Shown here piece by piece: positions 49,554 to 58,548 of a DNA stretch of 64,000 nt (position 1 is its first letter; every line of letters begins with the position of its first letter). A program made the position numbers and the translations under genes. Under the pieces are notes generated by a model. That model saw only the letters and a program-made list of their open reading frames with translations, ran no database searches and had not been told where the DNA came from. Source of the DNA: JBGTLU01 sp041743935 (GTDB taxonomy: Bacteria; Bacteroidota; Bacteroidia; Sphingobacteriales; Sphingobacteriaceae); NCBI GenBank assembly GCA_041743935.1, contig JBGTLU010000018.1, positions 3,960 through 67,959 on the forward strand, in the 5' to 3' direction.

Positions 49554-51167
49554 ATGGGATTTAAGTTAAATCAACAACCTAACAAGCTAGTAGTATACTG
49601 TGTTTTCATCCTTGTATTAGGATTAATGGCATATGCGTATGGTTATAAGTATTCTACTTTTTTTGGATCTTACTCTAACCACCAATGACGACAGGCAGAT
49701 TGTTTATCCATAACCAATAATTATTATCAGGATAATCTTCCATTTCTTGAACCAGAAATTAATTGGGTAGGCGAAAATGGATCAAGTAAAACAGTAAGTG
49801 AATTTCCAATTGTGTATTATTCAGTTGCTCAACTTTGGAAAATATTTGGGAAAGATGAAAGTATATACCGGATTTTTAATGCATTAATACTCTTCATTGG
49901 ATTATTTTGTTTATTTAAAACATTAGTGTTATTAATAAAAGATGTTTTTTGGTCTATGGTTGGAGCGGCTATATTGTTCACTTCGCCGGTATTAGCTTTT
50001 TATGGCAATAATTTTTTAATGGATACTACTGCATTTAGTTGTTCATTAATTGCTTGTTATTTTACCTCTAAATTTGCTTTCCAGAAAAAAAACCAACATT
50101 TAATTTTTGCTTTAGTATTTTTCACCATAGCTGGATTATTAAAGATATCATCCTTGTTTATTTATTTTGCTTTGATAGGTTGTTTAATTTTAGCAAAATT
50201 AAATTTCATTAAAAACACATTCTCAAAAAATGAATTCCTAAAAATTGTATCTGGTATTATTTTAAGTTTTCTCACAATAATCGTCTGGTATATTTATGCT
50301 AGATATTATAATGAAAATAACTTGCAATATATTTTTTTACTAGGAGTATTACCAATATGGGAATTGAATTACGAAGGCATATTGGAAATTGCTAAAAAAC
50401 TATATAACAATATATTACCCCAGGTATTTAATACTTGGTTGCTTTGGATTTTTTTACTCATTCAATTGATTTTACTTTTATCGTTCCATAAACTAAATAA
50501 ATTTTATGCGTGTTTAATGTCATTATTATCCATTGGGGTATTATTTTTCATCTTATTATTTTATCAAGTTTTTGATGTTCATGATTATTATCTTACCAAT
50601 GCATAAATAATAATTCCAGTAATTTATCTTGCATTTATACATTTTATTCAAACCAAACTACCTAATCTTTTAACGAATTTGTCAGTTAAAATTGCTGCAA
50701 TAATTATTCTGCTTTTTATAATATTTAATACAGCATCTATCACCCGATTAAAGTACTCAAAAAATGATTTTATAAGTAAAAATACTTTTGTTTTAGATGA
50801 GGTTACTACTAATTATTGGAGTTGGTATCATTGGTATTATAGCGTTACATTTAAATCGTTAGAAACGATAGAACCTTATCTCCGTTCAATTGGTATAAAC
50901 AGAAGCGATTTAGTAATTTCACTTCCGGATCAAAGTATTAATATCTCGTTATATTTAATGAATCAAAAGGGATATTCTGGTTTTGGCTACTCCCATTTGC
51001 AGGATGCAGAACGCATGAACTATTTAATACAAAAAGGTGCCAAATACTTAATAGTAAACGATAGAAGTATTTTGGAAAATGACTACATGAAACCTTTCAT
51101 TCAAAAACCTTTAGGGGAGTATGGAGATACCAAAATATTTGATTTGAGAGAATTTAATCTAAACTAA
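49554..51167 (+). pseudogene. GT39-like glycosyltransferase with two in-frame stops
   Basis: A single frame of 537 codons from the ATG at 49554. It is interrupted by TGA at 49686-49688 (codon 45) and TAA at 50604-50606 (codon 351), and otherwise runs on without frameshift to a TAA at 51165. The intact paralogue at 34110 reads HKWRQADC where this gene reads NHQ-TGA-RQADC, so the TGA replaces a conserved Trp (TGG to TGA). The second stop aligns with Tyr in the NLYIIP segment after HDYY. Remaining sequence keeps the transmembrane pattern and GNNFLMDT. The pieces are 49554-49688, 49812-50606 and 50679-51167. It lacks the C-terminal sandwich of the paralogue. Confidence 0.8.
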
Positions 51168-51435
51168 CGGTTAATCCTTTAAATTTTAAAATATTAAAAG
51201 ATTCTATTAATTCGGATTTACTCCCTTCCAAGAGCTTGTGTTTGCCTTTGGTGTGTACAAACCAGGCAATTTCTTCTGCCTCCACTGGAGTTTTGTGGAT
51301 AAATTTTATCAAGCAGTTTATAACGTGCTCAAACGTATTGTGGTTGTCATTCCAAAGAGTTAGCGTGTAGGGAGTTTCGGTACTGAATTCTTCAGATGTT
51401 ACTTCTAATTCTTTAACATCACCCAAGGTTATCAT
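51154..51435 (-). CDS. clpS: ATP-dependent Clp protease adaptor ClpS
   Basis: 93 residues. The ClpS core has LWNDNHNTFEHVINCLIKF (about 28-46, hydrophobic pocket for N-end-rule substrates) and the EAEEIAWFVHTKGKHKLLEG helix. ClpS delivers N-degron proteins to ClpA/ClpC; clpC is encoded at 7305. The final 14 bases overlap the end of the broken GT39-like gene. Overlaps the upstream CsbD-like gene by four bases, so the pair is translationally coupled. Confidence 0.88.
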   Translation of the reverse strand: MITLGDVKELEVTSEEFSTETPYTLTLWNDNHNTFEHVINCLIKFIHKTPVEAEEIAWFVHTKGKHKLLEGSKSELIESFNILKFKGLTVSLD

Positions 51436-51644
51436 AATCTGTTGGTTGTGGTGTTGCGTTGCAATTTTGTAATGAGGTTTATAACATAAGCCGAATTAGT
51501 TAATAATCGCTTGCTTAATCTTTCAATTAATTGTTTTTCTTCCCCTGCAGAAAAAGCTAAATCGTTTTCTGTTAAATGAACATAACGTCTTTTCAGTTTA
51601 GATTTTATGCTTTCCCAATCGTTACCAATATTTAATGTACTCAT
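51432..51644 (-). CDS. CsbD-like stress protein
   Basis: 70 residues from the Met at 51642-51644 (MSTLNIGNDWESIKSKLKRR). The sequence NDWESIKSKLKRRYVHLTENDLAFSAGEEKQLIERLSKRL fits the CsbD helical domain (general stress protein, function unknown). A longer frame back to 51698 would add a hydrophobic leader absent from the family. The stop codon overlaps the clpS start in an ATGA arrangement. Confidence 0.75.
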   Translation of the reverse strand: MSTLNIGNDWESIKSKLKRRYVHLTENDLAFSAGEEKQLIERLSKRLLTNSAYVINLITKLQRNTTTNRL

Positions 51645-51763
51645 AGCATACAAAAGTAATAAAAGGGACGGGAATATGATTGAAACATAATATAACATAC
51701 TATGCTTTAATTAAAACCCAAATGGCATAATGATTGCGTATGTTTGTAACAAAATTAATAGTT

Positions 51764-52447
51764 ATGAAAAATAGAAAAATAAAACTCGCCTTTATGGCAT
51801 TAGCATTAGTGATGATGACTTTTGTTATGCCAGGTTGCAAAAATTGGAGCAATCAAGAAAAAGGTACGGCAGCTGGAGCTGCTGTTGGTGGTGCCGTTGG
51901 TGCCATAATAGGAAAGAAATCTGGTAATACCATCTTAGGAGCAATCATTGGTGGTGCTGTTGGTGGAACAGCCGGAGCACTTATTGGTCGCTACATGGAT
52001 AAACAAGCCGAAGAATTACAGAACGATTTAAAAGGAGCAAAAATTGAGAGAATTGGAGAAGGTATAAAAATCACGTTTGATTCTGGGATTTTGTTTGATG
52101 TAAATTCTGCTGAACTTAAAACTGCTTCTAGAGAAAATATTGCCTCTCTAGCAAACATTTTAAACAAATATGAAGATACAAACATCATCATAGAAGGTCA
52201 TACAGATAATACTGGTAGAGTGCAATACAACCAAGAATTATCTGAGCGTAGAGCGAATGCAGTGAAAAATTATGCTGCCACACAAAATGTAATGATAAAT
52301 AGAGTTACTACCGTAGGTTACGGCATTGATCAGCCAATTGCAGATAATACCACTGTTGAAGGCAGAGCTCAAAACCGTAGAGTAGAGATTGCAATCATTG
52401 CAAACGAAAAATTGAAAAGAGCTGCAGAAAAAGGTGAAATACAATAA
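51764..52447 (+). CDS. OmpA-family lipoprotein with glycine zipper
   Basis: 227 residues from the Met at 51764, which begins a lipoprotein signal (MKNRKIKLAFMALAL, lipobox VMPGC). A glycine-zipper segment follows (about 35-75, GTAAGAAVGGAVGAIIGKKSG), then an OmpA C-terminal peptidoglycan-binding domain (about 100-218) with FDVNSAELKT, IIEGHTDNTGRVQYNQELSERRA and RAQNRRVEI (the conserved Asp/Arg pair). This anchors the outer membrane to the cell wall. Earlier Met at 51734 would spoil the signal peptide. Confidence 0.9.
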   Translation: MKNRKIKLAFMALALVMMTFVMPGCKNWSNQEKGTAAGAAVGGAVGAIIGKKSGNTILGAIIGGAVGGTAGALIGRYMDKQAEELQNDLKGAKIERIGEGIKITFDSGILFDVNSAELKTASRENIASLANILNKYEDTNIIIEGHTDNTGRVQYNQELSERRANAVKNYAATQNVMINRVTTVGYGIDQPIADNTTVEGRAQNRRVEIAIIANEKLKRAAEKGEIQ

Positions 52448-52466
52448 CCTCTAGCAACTTCTTACT

Positions 52467-52499
52467 AAAAAGCCCCGACAATAATCGTCGGGGCTTTTT
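52467..52499. terminator. Terminator between ompA-like and rng genes
   Basis: Arms AAAAAGCCCCGAC (52467-52479) and GTCGGGGCTTTTT (52487-52499). T-runs on both sides make it usable by both convergent genes. Same core as the hairpins at 5289 and 49405. Confidence 0.85.
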
Positions 52500-52518
52500 A
52501 ATTTTATACCTATTTCAA

Positions 52519-54069
52519 TTAAATTTTTATCTGCTCATCTCTGTCGTTATAGAAATGATATTCAGTAAGATGATATGCATTAATTGCTTTTATTTTTATC
52601 CACTGCTTGTATTTTAAAAACCATTTCCACTGAATGGAATATAAACCCTTCTTTAAGTAGGCTTCCAAATACGGATGAACGTGTAAGGTTATACTTGTTT
52701 CATTTTGCTCTTTGAGTATATATTGCAAGTTGTTTTCAATATCATCTGCTAATAAAATACTGGCTTTTATTTCACCGGTACCATTGCACGTAGGACATTT
52801 TTCAACCGTTACAATATTCATTTCAGGCCTAACACGTTGGCGTGTTAATTGAATTAAACCAAATTTACTTGGAGGGAGAATAGTGTGTTTGGCTCTATCG
52901 TTGTTCATTTCTTGCTTAAATGCATCAAACAAAATTTTACGGTTTGTTGCTTTATGCATGTCTATAAAATCTACCACGATGATACCACCCATATCTCGTA
53001 ATCTTAATTGACGAGCAATTTCTTTTGCTGCCTCTAAATTTACTTGTAATGCATTTTCTTCCTGGCTATTTCCGCTTGCTGTACGATTTCCGCTGTTTAC
53101 GTCAATCACATGCATGGCCTCAGTGTGCTCTAAAATTAAGTAAGCTCCACCTTGCATGTTTACTGTACGACCAAATAAAGATTTGATTTGTTTATCAATT
53201 CCTATGTGCTCATAAAATGGATCTTTCCCTTTATATAGTTTTACAATTTTCTCTTGTTCTGGAGCGATGTTGTGTATATAAGATCTAATTTCCTCGTATA
53301 TAACTGCATCATTAACATGAATGTTCTGAAAATCGGGATTTAAAACGTCTCTAAGTAATGTCGAAGTTCTATCGCTTTCGCCCAAAAGTTTTTGAGCGGG
53401 TTCTGCCATGTGCAATTTGTGCGACATAGATTCCCACTTTGCTACTAGTTCATTAATATCTCTATGTAAATCTGCAACACCCTTTCCTTCTGAAACCGTG
53501 CGAATGATGATACCAAAATTATTCGGACGAACGCTATCGACCAATTTTTTTAACCTATTCCGTTCGGCAGAACTTTTAATTTTTTTAGAAACTGAGACTA
53601 CGTCAGAGAAGGGAACCAAAACAACATATCTTCCGGCTAATGATATATCTGAACTAAGTCTAGGACCTTTAGAAGATATAGGCTCCTTGGCAATTTGAAC
53701 TGGTAAAACCTGCCCTTTTACAAGAACATCTGTAATTTTACCGTTTTTATTTATGTCTTCATCACGGGTAAATTTGGCAAGATCTTTTGCCTGATATTGC
53801 CCGTTTCGTATTAGCTTGGTGAGTTTTAATAATGATTTTACCTGTGGACCTAAGTCAAGATAATGCAGAAAAGCATCTTTTTCATAGCCTACATCTACAA
53901 AAGCAGCATTTAAACCAGGCATTATTTTTTTAATTCGCCCTAGATATAAATCCCCTACTGTATAGTTATTATTATTTTGTTCTAAATGTAACTCTACCAG
54001 CTGTTTATCTTGAAGTAATGCAATGGTGACTCCAGTTGGGCCAGCATTGATTATTAATTCCTTCACCAA
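52519..54069 (-). CDS. rng: Ribonuclease G (RNase E/G family)
   Basis: 516 residues. An S1 domain sits at about 35-125 (GDLYLGRIKKIMPGLNAAFVDVG), then the catalytic DNase-like domain with HVIDVNSGNR and GGIIVVDFIDM (the Mg-binding aspartates) and the Zn-link CPTCNGTG near 420. RNase G processes the 5' end of 16S rRNA and decays mRNA. Bacteroidota usually keep only this short form without the RNase E scaffold tail. Downstream of the HU-TPR-AURKAIP1 genes. Confidence 0.93.
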   Translation of the reverse strand: MVKELIINAGPTGVTIALLQDKQLVELHLEQNNNNYTVGDLYLGRIKKIMPGLNAAFVDVGYEKDAFLHYLDLGPQVKSLLKLTKLIRNGQYQAKDLAKFTRDEDINKNGKITDVLVKGQVLPVQIAKEPISSKGPRLSSDISLAGRYVVLVPFSDVVSVSKKIKSSAERNRLKKLVDSVRPNNFGIIIRTVSEGKGVADLHRDINELVAKWESMSHKLHMAEPAQKLLGESDRTSTLLRDVLNPDFQNIHVNDAVIYEEIRSYIHNIAPEQEKIVKLYKGKDPFYEHIGIDKQIKSLFGRTVNMQGGAYLILEHTEAMHVIDVNSGNRTASGNSQEENALQVNLEAAKEIARQLRLRDMGGIIVVDFIDMHKATNRKILFDAFKQEMNNDRAKHTILPPSKFGLIQLTRQRVRPEMNIVTVEKCPTCNGTGEIKASILLADDIENNLQYILKEQNETSITLHVHPYLEAYLKKGLYSIQWKWFLKYKQWIKIKAINAYHLTEYHFYNDRDEQIKI

Positions 54070-54086
54070 TACACAACAATTTAAAC

Positions 54087-54118
54087 ATCGAAGTCCCGCT
54101 AAATGGCGGGGTTTCGAT
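54087..54118 (-). terminator. Hairpin between AURKAIP1-like gene and rng
   Basis: ATCGAAACCCCGCC and GCGGGACTTCGAT pair on the minus strand with two G-U pairs. It could end the HU operon or attenuate reading into rng. No long T-run follows. Confidence 0.5.
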
Positions 54119-54193
54119 ATAGTGTAACAATTTAATTTTACAAGTTATATTAGCACGACGTAAGATTTGCGCCCTACCAATAGCTTGCGGAGT

Positions 54194-54283
54194 TTATTTT
54201 TTCTTATGTCTATTCTTTCTTAAGCGTTTTTTGCGCTTGTGAGTAGCCATTTTATGTCTTTTACGTTTTTTACCGCTTGGCAT
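54194..54283 (-). CDS. AURKAIP1/COX24-like very small basic protein
   Basis: 29 residues, almost all Lys, Arg and His (MPSGKKRKRHKMATHKRKKR...). This matches the AURKAIP1/COX24 domain (mS38-like) proteins that are universal and tiny in Bacteroidota and are thought to be ribosome-associated. It is placed, as usual in the phylum, close to HU and rng. It is too short for most ORF callers. The TAA is at 54194-54196 and the ATG at 54281-54283. Confidence 0.8.
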   Translation of the reverse strand: MPSGKKRKRHKMATHKRKKRLRKNRHKKK

Positions 54284-54309
54284 AATTTAATTTTTTTAAT
54301 GGTTAATAA

Positions 54310-55134
54310 TTATTTTAATTCGTTTATAATCCTATCAATAGTTTGGATTGCTGCAGGCTCTACAACATATCGCTTGCAAAGTTCAAAAGCATCAATAGCT
54401 TTTCTGCGTTCTCCTAAATTACGATAGGTTTCGCCTAAGTAAAAATATACTTCGGCATCTGGTGCATTTTTGGCAACAGTCAATAATCTTTGCTCAGCCT
54501 TATCATACTGACCAGTTTTCATAGAAAACAAAGCCAAATTTAAATTTGCTGGTACATTCTGTGAGTCGGCTTCAACAACAGATAACAAGAGTTGTATTCC
54601 GCTCATTGGGTTAGCAGTACCTTCTACATAGCATACACCAAGCCCCGTTTTTGCTTGTAAGTTCTCTGGATCAAGTAGTAATGCTTTTTCATAACTTAAT
54701 ATCGCATTATCTAGCATGTATTCTCTGCTCACCGAATCTTTTACGAGTTTATAACCCACTCTTAATTGATCTCCTGATTTTAACCAATTCTCTAAATTGG
54801 GTTCTGCAACAGCAACTTCGTATAGATATAATCCACTTACTGATGTCATGTTTACATCATCCCACTTTTGTGCTAATTGCCTTTTCAATGAGATATCGTT
54901 TGGATTTCTGGCAAGTTCTCTTTCCATTCTTTCGATATCTAAAACCAACCCTCTATTAACAAGTTGCTTGGCTTCTGCAGAAATACTTTCTATACTTATA
55001 GCTGCAACTTTAGAGTTAGTAGTCTTTTCGTCTTTAGGTGCAATAAGTCCTTTTAAATCTTGCGTTAACAAAAAAGCCATCAATACAATTATTGATGATA
55101 TTACTAGTATTTGCTTTTTGGTTATCACAATCAA
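54310..55134 (-). CDS. Membrane-anchored TPR protein
   Basis: 274 residues. One N-terminal transmembrane helix (about 6-24, KKQILVISSIIVLMAFLL), a low-complexity region, then TPR units between about 65 and 265 (NAILSYEKALLLDPENLQAKTGLGVCYV, AEQRLLTVAKNAPDAEVYFYLGETYRNLGERRKAIDAFELCKRY). A scaffold role is inferred. It begins three bases after the HU stop, so it is cotranscribed. Confidence 0.8.
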   Translation of the reverse strand: MIVITKKQILVISSIIVLMAFLLTQDLKGLIAPKDEKTTNSKVAAISIESISAEAKQLVNRGLVLDIERMERELARNPNDISLKRQLAQKWDDVNMTSVSGLYLYEVAVAEPNLENWLKSGDQLRVGYKLVKDSVSREYMLDNAILSYEKALLLDPENLQAKTGLGVCYVEGTANPMSGIQLLLSVVEADSQNVPANLNLALFSMKTGQYDKAEQRLLTVAKNAPDAEVYFYLGETYRNLGERRKAIDAFELCKRYVVEPAAIQTIDRIINELK

Positions 55135-55137
55135 AAA

Positions 55138-55437
55138 TTACTTTGCAGCTTTCTTCTTTGAACTAGATTTTACTTTATCTGTAAATGCTTTAGCAGGTTT
55201 AAATGCCGGAACAAAATGCTCTGGGATAATAATTGCTGTATTTTTAGAAATATTACGTGCTGTTTTTTTAGCGCGTTTTTTAACAATGAAGCTTCCGAAA
55301 CCGCGCACATATACGTTTTCACCATCAATCATTGCGTTTTTCACTACTTTGAAGAATGCCTCTACAGTTTCGGCAACATTTACTTTTTCAATCCCGGTTT
55401 TGCTTGCAATGTCTGCAATCACCTCAGCTTTAGTCAT
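55138..55437 (-). CDS. HU/IHF-family DNA-binding protein
   Basis: 99 residues. HU-type dimer: MTKAEVIADIASKTGIEK at the start, the GENVYVRGFGSFIVKKRAKKTARNISK beta-arm region and VPAFKPAKAFTDKV, then a Lys/Ala-rich tail (SSSKKKAAK). Nucleoid-associated architectural protein. First gene of the operon running to the AURKAIP1-like gene and possibly rng. Divergent from mutY. Confidence 0.92.
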   Translation of the reverse strand: MTKAEVIADIASKTGIEKVNVAETVEAFFKVVKNAMIDGENVYVRGFGSFIVKKRAKKTARNISKNTAIIIPEHFVPAFKPAKAFTDKVKSSSKKKAAK

Positions 55438-55556
55438 AGTTGTATTTTTATTATATAAATTTAGTTAATTCAATAATAGTTTAGGGGTTGCGAAGATACT
55501 TCTTTTCCTTATAATTGAGAAACAAAATGTAGCTTAATTTTATTTTAATTTTTGTA

Positions 55557-56600
55557 ATGGATATTGGATTTCAGTTGATTACGTGGTATAATGAGAATAA
55601 ACGCGATTTACCGTGGCGTAATACTAAAAATGCCTATGAGATTTGGTTATCTGAAATTATTTTACAACAAACCAAAGTAGATCAGGGATTACCTTATTTT
55701 AAACGCTTTATAGACAGGTTTCCTACCATCGACAATTTTGCCAACGCCTCGGAAGATGAGATTTTAAAACTCTGGCAAGGTTTGGGATACTACTCCCGTG
55801 CAAGAAACATGCATAAAACTGCTCAGCAAATCATGAATCAATATAGAGGTAAATTTCCTATTTCTTATGATCAACTTATCACTTTAAAAGGCATTGGGCC
55901 ATACACTGCAGCTGCGATTGCTTCTTTTTCTAATGATGAGAAAGTTGCCGTTGTAGATGGTAACGTTTTTAGAGTTTTGAGCAGATTATTTGCCATTGAA
56001 GTACCTATTGATAGCGTAAAAGTCAGAAAAGTATTTTTTGATTTAGCTATGGATGTTATGGCAAACCACCCACCAGCCACTTTTAACCAAGCCATAATGG
56101 AGTACGGAGCCATGTATTGCAAACCCAAATCACCAGATTGTTTTAATTGCATCTTGAATACAACTTGCCAAGCATATTTGAGTAAAAAAGTAAATCAATA
56201 TCCGGTAAAGGGCAAAAAAAGCACCTCCAGAAAACGATACTTTCATTATTTGGTATTAAAATCTAACGACCAATTTTATTTGAACAAGAGAACTAAGAAA
56301 GACATTTGGCAACATTTATACGATTTCCCGCTTATAGAAACAGCATCAAATACAAGTGAGAATGAAATATTTACTTCCATCGACTTTAAAAATATTGTTG
56401 GTAATGCTGATTTTACAGTACAAAATATTTCGGAGGAATACACCCATATTTTATCTCATCAACTCATCCATGCAAAATTCTATGAATTGAGCATGAGGGC
56501 TTTAGAATATAACACTTCGTATATATTAGTTGCTGAACCAGATTTGTCTTACTACCCTTTTCCGAAATTAATTGATGAATATTTAAAAAAATCTTTATAA
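55557..56600 (+). CDS. mutY: A/G-specific adenine DNA glycosylase MutY
   Basis: 347 residues. Removes A mispaired with 8-oxoG. N-terminal LPWRNTKNAYEIWLSEIILQQTKV contains the catalytic Glu. The helix-hairpin-helix LKGIGPYTAAAI precedes VAVVDGNVFRVLSR with the catalytic Asp. The 4Fe-4S cluster is complete, in CKPKSPDCFNCILNTTC (C-x6-C-x2-C-x5-C). A NUDIX-like C-terminal domain (about 230-347) recognises 8-oxoG. Confidence 0.94.
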   Translation: MDIGFQLITWYNENKRDLPWRNTKNAYEIWLSEIILQQTKVDQGLPYFKRFIDRFPTIDNFANASEDEILKLWQGLGYYSRARNMHKTAQQIMNQYRGKFPISYDQLITLKGIGPYTAAAIASFSNDEKVAVVDGNVFRVLSRLFAIEVPIDSVKVRKVFFDLAMDVMANHPPATFNQAIMEYGAMYCKPKSPDCFNCILNTTCQAYLSKKVNQYPVKGKKSTSRKRYFHYLVLKSNDQFYLNKRTKKDIWQHLYDFPLIETASNTSENEIFTSIDFKNIVGNADFTVQNISEEYTHILSHQLIHAKFYELSMRALEYNTSYILVAEPDLSYYPFPKLIDEYLKKSL

Positions 56601-56627
56601 CTTGTAACCAATAAATTACAAAACGCT

Positions 56628-57041
56628 ATGTCAGGTATTAACAAAGTAATCTTAGTTGGGCATTTGGGCAAGGACCCAGAAGCTAGACATCTTGATGGAG
56701 GAGTAACTGTGGTTACATTTCCATTGGCCACCTCTGAATCTTATAACAAAGATGGTAAAAGAGTGGAACAAACCGAGTGGCACAATGTGGTTATGTGGCG
56801 CGGTTTGGCAGAAGTTGCCGAAAAATATTTGCAAAAAGGAAAATTGGTTTACATTGAAGGTAAGCTTAGAACTCGCTCTTGGGATGATAAAGAAGGCAAC
56901 AAAAAGTATGCAACCGAGGTAGTTGCAGAAAACTTTACCATGCTTGGTCGCAAAAGCGATCATGAAGGCGGAAATGGTAGTGACGGTGCAAAAGCTTTAG
57001 ATGCTATGCCGGATAGCCCTGAAGGCGATCTTCCATTTTAA
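56628..57041 (+). CDS. ssb: Single-stranded DNA-binding protein
   Basis: 137 residues: OB-fold (INKVILVGHLGKDPEAR, WHNVVMWRGLAEVAEKYLQKGKLVYIEGKLRTRSW) and an acidic C-terminal tip SPEGDLPF, the docking tail for partner repair proteins. It begins 27 bases after mutY, so both may be cotranscribed. Short linker, as usual for the phylum. Confidence 0.95.
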   Translation: MSGINKVILVGHLGKDPEARHLDGGVTVVTFPLATSESYNKDGKRVEQTEWHNVVMWRGLAEVAEKYLQKGKLVYIEGKLRTRSWDDKEGNKKYATEVVAENFTMLGRKSDHEGGNGSDGAKALDAMPDSPEGDLPF

Positions 57042-57075
57042 TTTAAGCACCTAAACTAATAAACTAACTAGATTG

Positions 57076-57098
57076 AGGCAGTGTTAACAACGCTGCCT
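57076..57098. terminator. Bidirectional terminator between ssb and kinase
   Basis: AGGCAGTGTT and AACGCTGCCT (one G-U pair) around AAC. It overlaps the last base of the kinase stop codon and ends ssb transcription from the left. Confidence 0.65.
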
Positions 57099-58408
57099 TA
57101 ATTTTTAAATAAAGGCAGACTGAATTGTATGGTAGTACCTTCTTTTAGTTTGCTAAATACAGAAATTTTTCCACCAGATTTTTCTACAAAATCCTTACAT
57201 AACACTAGACCCAACCCCGATCCCTTTTCGCCTTTTGTACCTACCGTAGAAATACGGTTATCTATTCTAAATAATTGATTTACTTTATCTTCCGTCATGC
57301 CAACGCCTGTATCACTAACACCAATCCAAGCATAATTATTTTGCTTTTTCAAAGAAATCATAATTTCACCTTCTTCTGGCGTAAATTTTATGGCATTATG
57401 TAATAGGTTCCTTAAAATAGTGTCCACCATATTTTTATCTGCAAAGGCATGTATAGCGCCATTTGCATCAAACTTTATATTTAATTTTTTGGCATCAGTC
57501 AATGATTCTGCAATAGATAAAGTCTCTTTTATTTGTGCATTTAACTCTAAAGGTTCGGGTTTTATTAAAACACCTTCCCTTTGAGAATCTGCCCATAGTA
57601 ATAGATTATCTAACAAGGTATGTAAGCCTTCTACAGATTTTTTTATTTCTGTGGATATTATTTTTACTTCTTCTTCAGAGAAATTACCTGGATGACTGTT
57701 TAATACTTTGGAGTAACCTAAAAAAGTATTTAATGGACTTTTTAAATCATGTGCAATAATGGAAAAAAGCTTGTCCTTTGCTTCATTCACTTGTTTAAGC
57801 TCTTCGTTTTGGGCAGTAACAATTCTTTCGTTTTTTATATATAAGTTTTTGTAGTAAAAGAAGAAAAATGTAATGAATAATATTGCCTCAACTATACAAG
57901 CTATCTCCAAAGCTTTCAGATTTTTATCCATGTCCATCAGCTTTAATGATATAATTGGATTAATGTATTCAACTGTGGTGATAAATAGAATATTTAAAAA
58001 TACGATTATCCCGATAGTAATTTTTTCTTTGGATGTTAAAACTACTAATGGAACGATGGTACAACCTATAATTAGAGTTTTGGTAGGAATAAAATTATAA
58101 TTAGGAGGGTAGTTCATTATCAAAGCCATAGAAAACAACAAAATAGATGGCAATGAGGCTAACATGGTCCTGCCAAGTAAATGATGCCCATTTCTTATAA
58201 AGTAGTAAGAGGCTATTGCCGTGGCTACAGGAGAAATAATAATTGGAATGGTAATAGGGTTGATTGGAAGAATAAACAAAAATGGGATGGTAAATAACCC
58301 GACAACTGCAATGATTCTATTGGTAATAAATATGGCAGAATTTAATTCAGCAGGATACTCCTCCCTAATTCCATTACTTGATATTCTATCTGATAAAGAT
58401 TTGAGCAT
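57098..58408 (-). CDS. Orphan sensor histidine kinase
   Basis: 436 residues from the Met at 58406-58408 (MLKSLSDRISSNGIREEYP); an earlier Met at 58465 is possible. Five or six transmembrane helices (about 25-200) form a membrane sensor with no recognisable periplasmic domain. Then HisKA (FSIIAHDLKSPLNTFLGYSKVL with the phospho-His) and HATPase (NLLHNAIKFTPEEG, DTGVGMTED, GSGLGLVLCKDFVEKSGG). No response regulator is adjacent. Confidence 0.88.
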   Translation of the reverse strand: MLKSLSDRISSNGIREEYPAELNSAIFITNRIIAVVGLFTIPFLFILPINPITIPIIISPVATAIASYYFIRNGHHLLGRTMLASLPSILLFSMALIMNYPPNYNFIPTKTLIIGCTIVPLVVLTSKEKITIGIIVFLNILFITTVEYINPIISLKLMDMDKNLKALEIACIVEAILFITFFFFYYKNLYIKNERIVTAQNEELKQVNEAKDKLFSIIAHDLKSPLNTFLGYSKVLNSHPGNFSEEEVKIISTEIKKSVEGLHTLLDNLLLWADSQREGVLIKPEPLELNAQIKETLSIAESLTDAKKLNIKFDANGAIHAFADKNMVDTILRNLLHNAIKFTPEEGEIMISLKKQNNYAWIGVSDTGVGMTEDKVNQLFRIDNRISTVGTKGEKGSGLGLVLCKDFVEKSGGKISVFSKLKEGTTIQFSLPLFKN

Positions 58409-58548
58409 ACTGTAAGCGTTTCGTGTTTTATTACATCTTATTCTCCGAAAAAAATCGGACAGCATACAGTAAATCTGAAAAAATGTAGATTTTACTTGAG
58501 AGCGCTGACCCCTTTATACGAAACAAGTCCCATTAAGTTACAATTATC

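Noticed and set aside
49686..49688. TGA read as tryptophan or selenocysteine
   Set aside because: Other genes in the window use TGA as their stop, the same gene also has a TAA, and no SECIS-like hairpin directly follows.
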